From Renibacterium sp043789415 (lineage in GTDB: Bacteria; Actinomycetota; Actinomycetes; Actinomycetales; Micrococcaceae), in contig NZ_JBDLLW010000002.1 in NCBI RefSeq assembly GCF_043789415.1, positions 440,597 through 504,596 of the forward strand: 64,000 bases of DNA. Reading direction: 5' to 3'. The position numbers and the translations under genes are program-made. Position 1 is the stretch's first letter. Every line of letters starts with the position of its first letter. The notes under the pieces were generated by a model. It had not been told where the DNA came from, did not search any database, and saw only the letters and a list, made by a program, of their open reading frames with translations. Shown here piece after piece: positions 51,887 through 61,576 of the stretch.

Positions 51887-53219
51887 CCTTGCCTCCGCCC
51901 TGAGCGCTGAGCAGAACGGGGACTTTCTGCTCAGCGGGGTAAGGGATGAAGGCGGTCAGGCGGAACAGGCCTTCTGTTTCGTCCCTTTGCACTGATAGCC
52001 AGCCTCCCGCCATTTTGGCGCGTTCCTGCATACCGGGAAGGCCCTTACCGATCCGGATTTTCGAGGTATCAGAGTCATCGGCTACCGAGCCCTCAGGCAG
52101 GGTCGAAACGATTCGTAGCAACAGACCCGGTTCCTTCCAATCGAAGTAGACAGAGATGTCACCCTCAGGAGCGCCGTGTTTCAAAGCATTGGCTGTACCT
52201 TCTTGAACGATCCGGTAGACCGCCACTTGCTGGCCGGTAGCCAATTCTTGGGGTTCCCCCGAATCCAGCCGATTCAGCTTGACGTTTCCGCTGGCTGTCT
52301 GCTCGAGAAGTTCAGTGAGTTCTTGAAGACCAGGTTGTGGAGATTTACTGTCGTCGCCCGCGGTGCCTTCAATGACAAGCTGAGCATCGAGCAAAGCTCG
52401 CCGAGCGGAACTGGCGATGTTTTCCAAGGCATCAATCACCGGCTTCGGCTGATCGATGCTGGCGTACCGGGTGCCATCGGCTTGGGCGGCAATCACGGCC
52501 AAGGAATGCGCCAGCACATCGTGCAGATCTCGTGAGATCCGCACGCGTTCCTGCTGTACGGTAAGCTCGGTTTCCACGTTCTGAAGAGCTTCCTGAGTCT
52601 CGGCTTGCTCGGTCATCATCTGATACTTATTTTCGTAAAGTCGCATCAACAAGCCAAGCGACGCGCAAAATATCGTCACCGCCAAAAGACAAGCTGCGCA
52701 GACAATGTAGTTGTAATCCATTACCTTGAGCCCCATAACCCGGAAATTAGGAGCACCAAAAGGCTGCGTTTGAAGCCAACCGACACCTGCCCCATAGCGG
52801 CGCGCCATCATCAAATAGGACATCAGCAGGATGTACACCAGATTGGCAACCCCAGCCACTCGTTGAATCCTTGGCGGAGCTGTCCATAGTATGAAGGTCA
52901 GGGCAAAGAAACTGCCCAAATAAATTGCCCAGTGATTGGCGGCTGGCACAGGTATCACAAACCCTAGCTGCAGTATCAAGAGTGCCCCTACAAGGCTCAG
53001 CGAGATTACCGGCCACAGCGCCGAAACTCCGATTGCCAGGGTTATCAGCACCAGCGGCCAAAAACCTGACCACACCAAAAACCCGGGATACATTCTTCCC
53101 GCTTCTCCTATAATCCACAGCGCAAAGAACAATGCGGCAATACCAACCGCCATCCATTTCTTCTGCGGGAATACCCATCGATGCACAAATTCCATACCGA
53201 CAAGGCTACGGGCGCTCAT
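51879..53219 (-). CDS. Sensor histidine kinase (HisKA_3 type)
   Basis: This is a 446-residue membrane kinase. The N-terminal half has about five or six hydrophobic segments with no large extracellular domain. The dimerisation helix carries ISRDLHDVLAHSLAVIAAQ (His about 233), and the ATPase domain shows LKHGAPEGDISV and GKGLPGMQERA. It is of the type that pairs with NarL regulators; cell-envelope stress is a common signal for such intramembrane sensors, by inference. Confidence 0.9.
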   Translation of the reverse strand: MSARSLVGMEFVHRWVFPQKKWMAVGIAALFFALWIIGEAGRMYPGFLVWSGFWPLVLITLAIGVSALWPVISLSLVGALLILQLGFVIPVPAANHWAIYLGSFFALTFILWTAPPRIQRVAGVANLVYILLMSYLMMARRYGAGVGWLQTQPFGAPNFRVMGLKVMDYNYIVCAACLLAVTIFCASLGLLMRLYENKYQMMTEQAETQEALQNVETELTVQQERVRISRDLHDVLAHSLAVIAAQADGTRYASIDQPKPVIDALENIASSARRALLDAQLVIEGTAGDDSKSPQPGLQELTELLEQTASGNVKLNRLDSGEPQELATGQQVAVYRIVQEGTANALKHGAPEGDISVYFDWKEPGLLLRIVSTLPEGSVADDSDTSKIRIGKGLPGMQERAKMAGGWLSVQRDETEGLFRLTAFIPYPAEQKVPVLLSAQGGGKDG

Positions 53220-53331
53220 CGCCGATTTCGCTGCGAATCCAACGAATTCAGCCTCTGAGCCAGCTATTTCAACCCTGTGGTGGAATCCGGCAGCTGAGCC
53301 CCTGAGCCGGCCCGGTTGAGACTAGAACAGC

Positions 53332-54309
53332 TCATCCCAGAGCCCTCGGATGCGCAGCCGCATAAACCTCGCGCAGCGTATCCACGGTCACCAGGGTGTA
53401 GACCTGAGTGGTGGTCACCGAGGCGTGCCCCAGCAGTTCCTGAACAACTCGGACGTCGGCTCCGCCCTCCAGCAGGTGCGTTGCGAAGGAGTGCCGCAGG
53501 GTGTGCGGTGAGACGTCTTTGGTGATCTGAGCCTTTTCCGCGGCGGCTTTCAGAATGCTCCAAGCGCTCTGCCTGCTCAACCGCCCGCCCCGCGCGTTGA
53601 GGAAAAGCGCGGGAGTCGCCTTTCCCTTGGCGGAGAGCAACGGTCTGCCACGCACCAGATAAGCATCCACCGCGCGAGCCCCATAGGAGCCGAGGGGCAC
53701 CACTCTCTCTTTGGAGCCCTTACCGAAGAGCCGGACCACGGCGCCCTCTGGATCCTGCTGAGAGGAGCCAAGCACGTCGTCGACGTCGAGCCCGATGGCT
53801 TCAGAGATCCGGGCCCCGGTGGAGTAGAGGAATTCCAGCAGTGCCCGATCCCGCAGGCCGGTGGGGCTGTCATTCCCCGAAGCATCTAGAATCCGGCTTA
53901 CTTCATCCACGCTGATCGCCTTGGGCAGCCGCCGCCCCGGCATCGGCGGATGGACTTCACTGGCCGGGTCAGCCGGGCTGATTCCCTCTAAGGCCCAGAA
54001 CTTGTGCATCCCCCGGACAGCGACGATGGTGCGAGCCGCAGAGCGCACTCCGAGCACGCTCGAACCGTCGCTGCCGGTGGCGATCGCTTGAGCGAAGGCG
54101 GTGATGTGCTTGGCGGTGATCTCGGTGGGAGCACCGACGCCCTGAGCCGCCAGGAAAGTCAGATACCGGTTCAGATCACGCTGATAGGCGGCCATCGTAT
54201 TGGCCGCCAGGCCACGTTCCACCGCCAGGTGTTGCAGATAATCACGCAGGGCGCGACGAAGCGGCCCGGGGAGCTCCGGAGTTGCTCCAGCCGTGGCCGC
54301 CACTGTCAT
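53332..54309 (-). CDS. xerD: Tyrosine recombinase XerD
   Basis: This is a 325-residue site-specific recombinase that resolves chromosome dimers at dif together with XerC. The SAM-like N-terminal domain (LAANTMAAYQRDLNRYLTFL) is followed by the catalytic domain with STGARISEAIGL, HTLRHSFATHLLEGG, LLGHASVTTTQVYT. ATG 54309 overlaps the Nudix stop as ATGA. The usual downstream gene parA is displaced by about 28 kb. Confidence 0.93.
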   Translation of the reverse strand: MTVAATAGATPELPGPLRRALRDYLQHLAVERGLAANTMAAYQRDLNRYLTFLAAQGVGAPTEITAKHITAFAQAIATGSDGSSVLGVRSAARTIVAVRGMHKFWALEGISPADPASEVHPPMPGRRLPKAISVDEVSRILDASGNDSPTGLRDRALLEFLYSTGARISEAIGLDVDDVLGSSQQDPEGAVVRLFGKGSKERVVPLGSYGARAVDAYLVRGRPLLSAKGKATPALFLNARGGRLSRQSAWSILKAAAEKAQITKDVSPHTLRHSFATHLLEGGADVRVVQELLGHASVTTTQVYTLVTVDTLREVYAAAHPRALG

Positions 54310-54992
54310 GGGTTCGCGGTAGCGCCCTGGCCGAATGGCGGCTGAGCAGGCTGCGCTTCGGTGGGCCACTGGCTGGGGTGCTCTGGCCACGCCGAGTCCG
54401 CCGGGCGCAGCTGCTCAAAACCGGTGGAACGAGCTGCTGCGGCCGCGAGCAGACCGCTGATCGCGCTGAAGGAGTGCATTCTGCCGGTGAGAGCAGCCGT
54501 TACGGCCTCGTCCAAGGGCACCCAGCGTAACTGGATCTCCGATTCCTCCGCGGTGCGGACATGGCGTTCGGCTTCCGGAACCTCGGAAATCCCACGCGCC
54601 AGATAGATCCGCACTGCTTCCGAGGAAGACCCCGCGGAGTTATTGACGTCGAGCAGCACCCGCCAATCGCTCGCCAGCAGATCCGCTTCCTCCGCGAGTT
54701 CGCGAGCCGCGGCGAGCTGGAAATCCTCACCTTCAATATCCAGCAATCCAGCGGGGATCTCCCACAGTGAAGCCCGTACCGGGTGCCGGTACTGCTTCAG
54801 CAGCAATACCTGCTCGGCCTCATCGAGCACGACGACGGCGACCGCTCCGGGGTGATCGATGTACTCCCGGGTGAGCTGCTCCCCGCCGTCGTTCAACTCA
54901 AAGGTCTCGGTCAGCACATCCCAGATCCGACCATCGAAAGAGACTTCCCTGCTCAGTACCTTGCGGAAATCCGGCTCGTCCTGAAAGGTCAC
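54306..54992 (-). CDS. Nudix hydrolase, ADP-ribose pyrophosphatase type
   Basis: This 228-residue protein has the ADPRase Nudix box PAGLLDIEGEDFQLAAAREL followed by AEEA, the one-residue-longer form known from actinobacterial ADPRases. It lies between pyrG and xerD, the usual place. The GTG start overlaps the pyrG stop by one base. A Pro/Gln-rich C-terminal tail of about 25 residues is extra. Confidence 0.88.
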   Translation of the reverse strand: MTFQDEPDFRKVLSREVSFDGRIWDVLTETFELNDGGEQLTREYIDHPGAVAVVVLDEAEQVLLLKQYRHPVRASLWEIPAGLLDIEGEDFQLAAARELAEEADLLASDWRVLLDVNNSAGSSSEAVRIYLARGISEVPEAERHVRTAEESEIQLRWVPLDEAVTAALTGRMHSFSAISGLLAAAAARSTGFEQLRPADSAWPEHPSQWPTEAQPAQPPFGQGATANP

Positions 54993-56734
54993 TAGACCTC
55001 CAGAAGACGGGTTTCGCTCTGCCGTACTAGAGCAGCTTTGACCAATCCGACGAAGAGCGCATTCGGCCGGGTGGGTCGCGAGGACAGCTCCGGATGTGCC
55101 TGAGTGGCAACGTAGTAGGGGTGGACCTCACGCGGCAGTTCAACGTATTCCACGAGCTTGCCGTCGGGTGAAGTACCGGAGAAGACCAGACCCGCTTCGG
55201 CGAGCTGAGGACGATACTTATTGTTGACTTCGTAGCGGTGCCGGTGGCGCTCGCTCGCCGTGGTAGCACCGTAGGTCTCAGCGACGACGGAGCCCTCCAG
55301 AAGCTTGGCTTCGTAGAGTCCGAGCCGCATGGTGCCGCCCAGATCGCCCTTGCCATCGACGATATCGAGCTGTTCTTCCATCGTGGCGATCACGTGGTGC
55401 GGCGCTTCGGGCTCGAATTCGGAGGACGAGGCGCCCTCCAAGCCCAGTACATTGCGCGAGTACTCGATCACCATGCACTGCAGGCCCAGGCAGAGACCGA
55501 GCGCGGGCAGCTGGTTCTCGCGAGCAAATCGCAAAGCGCCCAGCTTGCCTTCCAGACCGCGGATGCCGAAGCCGCCCGGAACGCAGATAGCGTCCACGTT
55601 CTCCAGCGCCTTGGCCGCGCCTTCCGGGGTGGAGCAGAGGTCCGAGGGCACCCAGCGGATCTTGACATTGGCGCTATTGGCGAAGCCACCGGCGCGCAGC
55701 GCCTCGGTGACCGAAAGGTAGGCGTCCGGCAGGTCGATGTACTTGCCAACTAGCGCTACCTCGACCTGATGCGAGGGGTTGTGCACCGCGTCGAGCAGCT
55801 TGTCCCAGGTGCTCCAGTCCACATCAGTGAAGGGCAGGTCCAGGGCGCGCACAATATAGGCGTCCAGGCCCTGAGAGTGCAGGGTCTTCGGGATGTCGTA
55901 GATGCTGGGAGCATCCGCCGCATTGATCACCGCGTCAGTATCGACGTCGCACATCCTGCCGATCTTGGCGCGCATCGCGTCCGGCACTTCACGGTCCGAA
56001 CGGATCACGATGGCGTCGGGCTGAATGCCGATGGAACGCAGCGCGGCCACTGAGTGCTGGGTGGGTTTGGTCTTCAGTTCCTGGGACGGACCGATATAGG
56101 GCACCAGGGAGACGTGCAGGAAGAAAACATTGGCGCGGCCGATGTCCTGTCGGACCTGTCGGGCCGCTTCCAGGAAGGGCTGCGATTCGATATCGCCCAC
56201 CGTGCCACCGATTTCGGTGATGATGATGTCGGGTGCTTTGCTCGAGGAGGAGCCGTCCGGCTGCTCAGCGGCGGGTAAACGCATCCGGCGTTTGATCTCA
56301 TCGGTGATATGCGGGATGACCTGCACGGTGTCGCCGAGATACTCACCGCGACGCTCTTTGGCGATCACCGTGGAATACACCTGACCGGTGGTCACATTGG
56401 CTGAGCCTTCGAGGCTTTCATCCAGAAAGCGCTCGTAGTGCCCGATGTCGAGATCCGTCTCCGCCCCGTCGTCGGTGACGAAGACCTCACCGTGCTGGAA
56501 GGGGTTCATCGTGCCGGGGTCAACATTGAGATAGGGATCGAGCTTCTGCATGGTCACCGAAAGACCACGAGCTCGAAGGAGGTGTCCCAGGCTGGAGGCA
56601 GTCAATCCCTTGCCGAGAGAGGAAGCCACACCGCCAGTGACGAAAATATGGCGCGTTATAGGCGCCGAAGAGCTGTTGGAGGGACTTGAGAACCGGGAGA
56701 ATGATCGCTGCACCACGGAATTCAAGCCTATCAT
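54992..56734 (-). CDS. pyrG: CTP synthase
   Basis: PyrG aminates UTP to CTP using glutamine. The synthase domain starts RHIFVTGGVASSLGKGLTAS and contains YLNVDPGTMNPFQHGEVFV. The class I glutamine amidotransferase domain has the catalytic Cys in LGLCLGLQCMV and the His-Glu in YYVATQAHPE. The start is uncertain: ATG 56734 is listed, the frame extends to 56782, and GTG codons near 56715 follow a TAGGCT -10-like string and could be a leaderless start. Confidence 0.93.
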   Translation of the reverse strand: MIGLNSVVQRSFSRFSSPSNSSSAPITRHIFVTGGVASSLGKGLTASSLGHLLRARGLSVTMQKLDPYLNVDPGTMNPFQHGEVFVTDDGAETDLDIGHYERFLDESLEGSANVTTGQVYSTVIAKERRGEYLGDTVQVIPHITDEIKRRMRLPAAEQPDGSSSSKAPDIIITEIGGTVGDIESQPFLEAARQVRQDIGRANVFFLHVSLVPYIGPSQELKTKPTQHSVAALRSIGIQPDAIVIRSDREVPDAMRAKIGRMCDVDTDAVINAADAPSIYDIPKTLHSQGLDAYIVRALDLPFTDVDWSTWDKLLDAVHNPSHQVEVALVGKYIDLPDAYLSVTEALRAGGFANSANVKIRWVPSDLCSTPEGAAKALENVDAICVPGGFGIRGLEGKLGALRFARENQLPALGLCLGLQCMVIEYSRNVLGLEGASSSEFEPEAPHHVIATMEEQLDIVDGKGDLGGTMRLGLYEAKLLEGSVVAETYGATTASERHRHRYEVNNKYRPQLAEAGLVFSGTSPDGKLVEYVELPREVHPYYVATQAHPELSSRPTRPNALFVGLVKAALVRQSETRLLEV

Positions 56735-56796
56735 GTGCTCGGCCGGTGGAGTACCGATTTGTCGCAATGAAACGCCGGGCATTCCGCAACTGACCG

Positions 56797-58500
56797 TCAG
56801 GCCGAGCTCCGCGCCTCGTCCAGGAGTTCCTGAGCATGAGCCTGAGCACTGGCGGAATCTTCCTGCCCCGCCAGCATTCGGGCCAGTTCCCGCACCCTCT
56901 CCGCCTCGTCCAGGGTGTGCACATCGGAGGAGGTAAACCCGCCATCGGAAGTCTTCAGCACCCGGATGTGGCTATCGGCGAAGGCCGCGACCTGAGGCAG
57001 GTGGGTCACCACCAGCACCTGAACGTGTTGCGCCAACATCGCCAGCCGACGTCCGATCTCGACCGCGGCCTTGCCACCCACTCCGGCGTCGACCTCGTCG
57101 AAGACGAAGGTGGGCACCGGATCAACGGCTGCCAGCACGACCTCGATGGCCAGCATCACCCGGGAGAGCTCGCCCCCGGAGGCGCCCTTGCCCACCGCGC
57201 GGGCGGGAGCGCCGGGGTGGGGCTGTAACAGGAAGGCCACCTCATCAGCGCCATACGGACCGCGAGAGGCATCCTTGACCTCGATCTGCAGTTTCGCATC
57301 GGCCATCGCCAGGGCGGCCAGCTCAGCAGTCACCCGTTCGCTGAGCTGCTTCGCGGCCTGACGCCGCCGTTCGCTCAATTCCGCGGCCTGCCCGTTCAGC
57401 TCGGCATCCGCCGCCTCCAGCTCAGCCTGCAATTCCTCGATTCTGGCCGAATCGTCCTGCAGCTCGTCCAGCCGACGCCGCGAAGTCTCCGCCCAGAGCA
57501 GCACCTCATCGACACTCGGCGCGTATTTCCGGGTGAGCGCTGCGAGTTCACCGCGCCGGTCTTCGATCGCTGCGAGCCGGCCGGGCGCATCGGCGTCCAA
57601 CCCTGAAACGTAGCTGGCCAGCTCCGCGGCCACATCAGCTAACAGATACCCGAGCTCGGAAACCCGTTCTGCTGAGGCGCGCAGCACCTCGTCGTGCTCG
57701 GCGACCTGTTCGAGGGCCCGCTTAGCGCTGTCCACGAGGGTGGTGGCATCGGGCGCCTCACCGAAGTCCTCGGAAATCAGTGCTTGATGAGCCTGCCCGG
57801 CAGCCAGCCGCAGGGCCTCCACATTGGAGAGCTTAATGGCTTCCGCCTTCAGCTCGGCGTCCTCACCGGGCTGCGGGTCGAGTGCCTCGATCTCAGCGAG
57901 CGCCCGGCTCAGTTGCTCCGCTTCGAGAGTCCGTTCGCGGCCCTGAGTGCGCAATTCCTCAAGCTCCTGCTGCACCGTTCGCCAGCGCTCGTACCTGCCA
58001 CGGTAGTCCCGCAGGAGCACGGTGAAGTCCGCTCCGGCAAAGGAATCCAGGGCTTCGCGTTGCGCCGTGGCGCTCTTCAGCCGAATCTGATCGGATTGGC
58101 CGTGCACCACCACGAGCTGCTGACCAATTTCAGCGAGCACAGCGATGGGTGCCGCCCGACCACCGACGATAGCTCTGCTTCGGCCGTCCGCCGAAACGGT
58201 CCGGGTCAGCAGCAGTTCGGAGCCGCCGTCGTAGTTCTCCAGCTCTCCGCCGGCTTCCTCTGCTTGGAGCAAAGCGGGGTGTCCCGAGGGCAACTGCACT
58301 GTCGCTTCAGAGGAGGCGGCTTTCGCCGTCAAACGAACGGTTCCAGAGTCTCCACGGGCACCGAGCAACAGGCCGACGGCGGTCACCACCATGGTCTTAC
58401 CGGCTCCGGTTTCGCCGGTCACCACGGTGAACCCGGGTTCCAGTGGCAGAGTGGCTTCGGCGATGACTCCGAGGTCGCGGATTCGTAGTTCTTCGATCAC
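56797..58500 (-). CDS. recN: DNA repair protein RecN
   Basis: RecN is an SMC-like ATPase acting in double-strand break repair. It begins IEELRIRDLGVIAEATLPLE, has the P-loop GETGAGKT (about 29-36), a central coiled-coil (about 160-390) and the C-terminal signature GGELSRVMLAIEVVLA with FDEVDAGVGG. GTG 58500 overlaps the nadK stop by four bases. Confidence 0.95.
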   Translation of the reverse strand: MIEELRIRDLGVIAEATLPLEPGFTVVTGETGAGKTMVVTAVGLLLGARGDSGTVRLTAKAASSEATVQLPSGHPALLQAEEAGGELENYDGGSELLLTRTVSADGRSRAIVGGRAAPIAVLAEIGQQLVVVHGQSDQIRLKSATAQREALDSFAGADFTVLLRDYRGRYERWRTVQQELEELRTQGRERTLEAEQLSRALAEIEALDPQPGEDAELKAEAIKLSNVEALRLAAGQAHQALISEDFGEAPDATTLVDSAKRALEQVAEHDEVLRASAERVSELGYLLADVAAELASYVSGLDADAPGRLAAIEDRRGELAALTRKYAPSVDEVLLWAETSRRRLDELQDDSARIEELQAELEAADAELNGQAAELSERRRQAAKQLSERVTAELAALAMADAKLQIEVKDASRGPYGADEVAFLLQPHPGAPARAVGKGASGGELSRVMLAIEVVLAAVDPVPTFVFDEVDAGVGGKAAVEIGRRLAMLAQHVQVLVVTHLPQVAAFADSHIRVLKTSDGGFTSSDVHTLDEAERVRELARMLAGQEDSASAQAHAQELLDEARSSA

Positions 58501-59540
58501 GGCGCGGGTTCTTCCTCCGGGCTGACAGGATTGATCGCGGTGGGGCCCGAGGTGGGGCCGCTCTGGGCGAAGGGGACGCGACGCTTGGCTTGCACCACGG
58601 GTATCGGCCTGGTGCCGACCCGATCGGCTTCCGGTACTGGCCCTCGCCAGCCTTGGATCGGGAGCTGAAACTTACGCACTAATCGCGCTGAGAAGGGCAC
58701 ATGAGAGATCCTGGCCAATCGCACCGGGGTGCTGGACCGGGTCACTTCGATGCGTGATCCGGGTGGCAGCGGCCAGGATCGGCGTCCGTCGCACCACATC
58801 ACCCCGTGTGCACCATTGCGTTCCAGAACTTCGACGGCGAGCCGAGACTGCGGAGAGACCACCAGGGGCCGGGCGAACAGGGCATGGGCACTGATCGGCA
58901 CCATCAGCATGGCGTCGACGTCGGGCCAGATCACCGGCCCACCAGCGGAAAAGCCGTATGCCGTTGAACCGGTGGGGGTCGCCATCACAACCCCGTCGCA
59001 ACCGAAAGCGCTCAGCGGGCGACCATCGACTTCGGTGACGACTTCGAGCATTCGTTCCCGGTCGCTCTTCTCCACCGAGACTTCGTTGAGCGCCCAGGTA
59101 TGGGCGGCTTTCTCACCCGCCACCCACAACGTCACGTCGATGGTCATGCGTTCTTCAACGGTGTAATCCCGGCGAACCACCCACTCCACGGTCTGCGCCA
59201 GATCAGCGCGCTCGCTCTCCGCCAGAAAACCCACATGGCCAAGGTTGACGCCCAGCAGCGGCACTTCCAGGCCGTGCACCAGCTCGGCGGCACGCAGAAT
59301 GGTGCCATCGCCGCCGAGCACCATGACCAGTTCCAGGTCGGTCAGCTCAACGCCTTCACCCAGGGTCCGCGCCGGCACCGTGAGCGGACCGAAATGCGCC
59401 AATAGATCAGCGATGTCCTCCGCGGTCATCACCGCTTGCAGGCCGGAGGCCCGCAATTGCTCGCAGACCTGCAGGGCCGCCGTCATCGAGTCTTCCCGAC
59501 CGGTATGGGCGAGGATCAGAACCCGACGCTCCTGGCTCAT
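58497..59540 (-). CDS. nadK: NAD kinase
   Basis: NadK phosphorylates NAD to NADP. The motif VLGGDGTILRA lies near residue 75, followed by GVNLGHVGFLAE and MATPTGSTAYGFSAGGP. Length 347 includes an actinobacterial C-terminal tail of about 50 Pro-rich residues. ATG 59540, with GGAGAAG upstream, overlaps the tlyA stop; the frame extends a little further upstream without support. Confidence 0.93.
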   Translation of the reverse strand: MSQERRVLILAHTGREDSMTAALQVCEQLRASGLQAVMTAEDIADLLAHFGPLTVPARTLGEGVELTDLELVMVLGGDGTILRAAELVHGLEVPLLGVNLGHVGFLAESERADLAQTVEWVVRRDYTVEERMTIDVTLWVAGEKAAHTWALNEVSVEKSDRERMLEVVTEVDGRPLSAFGCDGVVMATPTGSTAYGFSAGGPVIWPDVDAMLMVPISAHALFARPLVVSPQSRLAVEVLERNGAHGVMWCDGRRSWPLPPGSRIEVTRSSTPVRLARISHVPFSARLVRKFQLPIQGWRGPVPEADRVGTRPIPVVQAKRRVPFAQSGPTSGPTAINPVSPEEEPAP

Positions 59541-60358
59541 GCTTCTCCTTCCGCAGCTGCTCTGCCGCTGGGCCATTGTTGTTCGATAAAGTCGTGCACT
59601 TCGAGCTTAGACTGCTCCCCCGGCATCGGCTTGGTCAGCCAGAGAAAGTACTCGACATTCCCGTCCTGCCCGGGGAGTGGGCTGGCTGCCAGTCCCCGTA
59701 CCATGAGTTGCTGCTGAACCGCTGCTTGCACCACCCCGCTGACCGCACGACGCCGTTCGGCCTCGGAGCTCACTACCCCGCTCTTCGCCAGGCGTTCCCT
59801 GCCGACTTCGAACTGCGGTTTCACCATCAGCAGCAGATCGCCGCCCGGCTGAGTGCTTTCGGCCAGCTGAGCGATCACCAAGGTCAAGGAGATGAAGGAC
59901 AGGTCGGCGACCGTGAGCGCGACCCGGCCGCCGAGCTGCTCTGGGCTGAGATCCCGGATGTTGAGTCCTTCATAGACCTTGACTCGTTCGTCCTGACGCA
60001 ATTCGCTGACCAGCTGGTCGTGGCCGACGTCCACCGCGCACACCTCAAGCGCACCGGCTTCCAAGAGCACCTGGGTGAACCCACCGGTGGAAGCGCCGGC
60101 GTCGAGACAGCGTTGTCCTGCCACGGTCACCTCGGGAAAGGCTTGTAAAGCACCAAGAAGCTTATGGGCCGCCCGGGAGACGAAACGGTTTGATTCGCTG
60201 GATTTCACCTCGATCGCTTGCTCGCCGGTCACCTGCTGGGAGACTTTCCTGATCGGCTCGGCATCGATCAGAACAGCGCCTTCGGTGATCAATTTGGCAG
60301 CCTGAGTCCGCGAACGGGCCAGTCCTCTGTTGACCAGTTCCTGATCAAGACGGGGCAT
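59537..60358 (-). CDS. tlyA: TlyA 16S/23S rRNA (cytidine-2'-O)-methyltransferase
   Basis: This 273-residue protein has an N-terminal S4 RNA-binding domain (RLDQELVNRGLARSRTQAAK) and an FtsJ-like methyltransferase domain (CLDAGASTGGFTQVLLEAGA, VKPQFEVGRERLAKSG). In mycobacteria TlyA methylates 16S and 23S rRNA and affects capreomycin susceptibility. The ATG overlaps the small upstream gene by 14 bases. Confidence 0.92.
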   Translation of the reverse strand: MPRLDQELVNRGLARSRTQAAKLITEGAVLIDAEPIRKVSQQVTGEQAIEVKSSESNRFVSRAAHKLLGALQAFPEVTVAGQRCLDAGASTGGFTQVLLEAGALEVCAVDVGHDQLVSELRQDERVKVYEGLNIRDLSPEQLGGRVALTVADLSFISLTLVIAQLAESTQPGGDLLLMVKPQFEVGRERLAKSGVVSSEAERRRAVSGVVQAAVQQQLMVRGLAASPLPGQDGNVEYFLWLTKPMPGEQSKLEVHDFIEQQWPSGRAAAEGEA

Positions 60359-60581
60359 TATCAGGGCCGGATTCGAGCTCGGTGAGCAGCTCGTCGTGAA
60401 GCTGCTGGTAGATCGCCGGGTGCTCAGCGACCGGGCTTGTCGGTAGCTCTGCCAAGCTGCTCAAAAGCTGGTCAACGGCTGAGTCTCCGGTTGCCGCGAC
60501 GGCTTCCGGCCAACTCGCTGGTTCCGCGTCAAGCAAGGAACTCTGCCCGCTCGGGGCCTTGAATTCTTCGGTTTCAGCCAT
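60345..60581 (-). CDS. Small acidic protein upstream of tlyA
   Basis: This is a 78-residue acidic protein starting MAETEEFKAPSG and ending DELLTELESGPDNAPS, with a helical C-terminal half (VDQLLSSLAELP, HPAIYQQLHDELL). A similar small gene precedes tlyA in many actinobacteria as I recall. It overlaps tlyA by 14 bases. No function is known. Confidence 0.7.
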   Translation of the reverse strand: MAETEEFKAPSGQSSLLDAEPASWPEAVAATGDSAVDQLLSSLAELPTSPVAEHPAIYQQLHDELLTELESGPDNAPS

Positions 60582-60598
60582 GCTGCCAGTTTAGCCGG

Positions 60599-61576
60599 TC
60601 ACCACTTCAACTGGGGCTCGGTGGGCTGCTCCGTCTCGGGGTGTTGCGCCCACCAGGCAGCGCAGGCCGCTCGCCAACCGTCCAGTGAGTCCTGTGGCGC
60701 GTCCACCGTGATGTGGGTGCCCCGAACCACGGCGCTAGCCTGAGCGCACCACCAGTGATCGCCCTGCTGGAGGACATCGGGGTAAGGTTTCAGCAACCCC
60801 GGAAGGTCCGGCAGTAAATAGCTGGGCCGCTCGGCACTGCGCGCTATCAAGGCGTGCCAGGCGCTGTCGATCCCGGTGAGTACCAGGGCGGTCGGCATAC
60901 CTGCGTTATTGCCACCGAGGATGTCGGTGTCCAGGCGATCTCCGACCATCAGCGGGCGGCTGGCGCCCAAGCGTCGCGCAGCGAGTTTGAACATCGCCGC
61001 CTGCGGCTTGCCCGCCACGATCGGGGTCTTCCCGGTCGCATTGCTCACGGCGCTGACCAAAGAGCCGTTACCGGGGGCTATCCCCCTGGCCTGAGGAATG
61101 GTCAGATCGGTATTAGTGGCAATCCACACTGCTCCGGCACTGATCGCGAAAGAGGCCTCAGCCAGATCCTTCCACCCCAGGGAAGGGTCGAAGCCTTGAA
61201 TCACAGCGTCCGGCCGATCATCTGCACTGCTCACCACCGTCAGACCCTGGCTTTTCACTTCGGCTATCAATGCCTGGCTCCCGGTGACCAGAACCGTGGC
61301 GCCCGGGGAAACCTGCTCAGCAAGCAGCGCAGCACCCGCTTGAGCTGAGCCGAAAACCTGTTCGGCATTAGCCGGTGCACCGAGATCGCTGAGATGCTGA
61401 GCCACCTGAGCCGGAGTGCGCGAAGCATTATTGGTCACGTATCCGAGTGCCAACCCGGCCCGGTGCAGGCTTTGCAAGGTGTCAACAGCACCCGGGATGG
61501 CCGTCGGCCCGGCATAGATCACGCCGTCAAGATCGCTCAGCAAGGCGTCGAAGGCGCTGATCAGGTTTTCAGTCAC
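60599..61576 (-). CDS. HAD-superfamily phosphatase, NagD/subfamily IIA
   Basis: This 325-residue protein has the HAD motif I LLSDLDGVIYAGPTAIPG, the NagD-type YVTNNASRTPAQVAQHL and the motif IV region LMVGDRLDTDILGGNNAG. It likely dephosphorylates small sugar or nucleotide phosphates such as glycerol- or glycolate-type compounds. I chose GTG 61576, which overlaps the upstream gene by eight bases; the longer frame to 61636 has no support. Confidence 0.87.
   Translation of the reverse strand: MTENLISAFDALLSDLDGVIYAGPTAIPGAVDTLQSLHRAGLALGYVTNNASRTPAQVAQHLSDLGAPANAEQVFGSAQAGAALLAEQVSPGATVLVTGSQALIAEVKSQGLTVVSSADDRPDAVIQGFDPSLGWKDLAEASFAISAGAVWIATNTDLTIPQARGIAPGNGSLVSAVSNATGKTPIVAGKPQAAMFKLAARRLGASRPLMVGDRLDTDILGGNNAGMPTALVLTGIDSAWHALIARSAERPSYLLPDLPGLLKPYPDVLQQGDHWWCAQASAVVRGTHITVDAPQDSLDGWRAACAAWWAQHPETEQPTEPQLKW

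Noticed and set aside
53332..54309. xerD as the integrase of a mobile element
   Set aside because: Its length, motifs and tight coupling with the Nudix gene and pyrG mark it as the housekeeping XerD.
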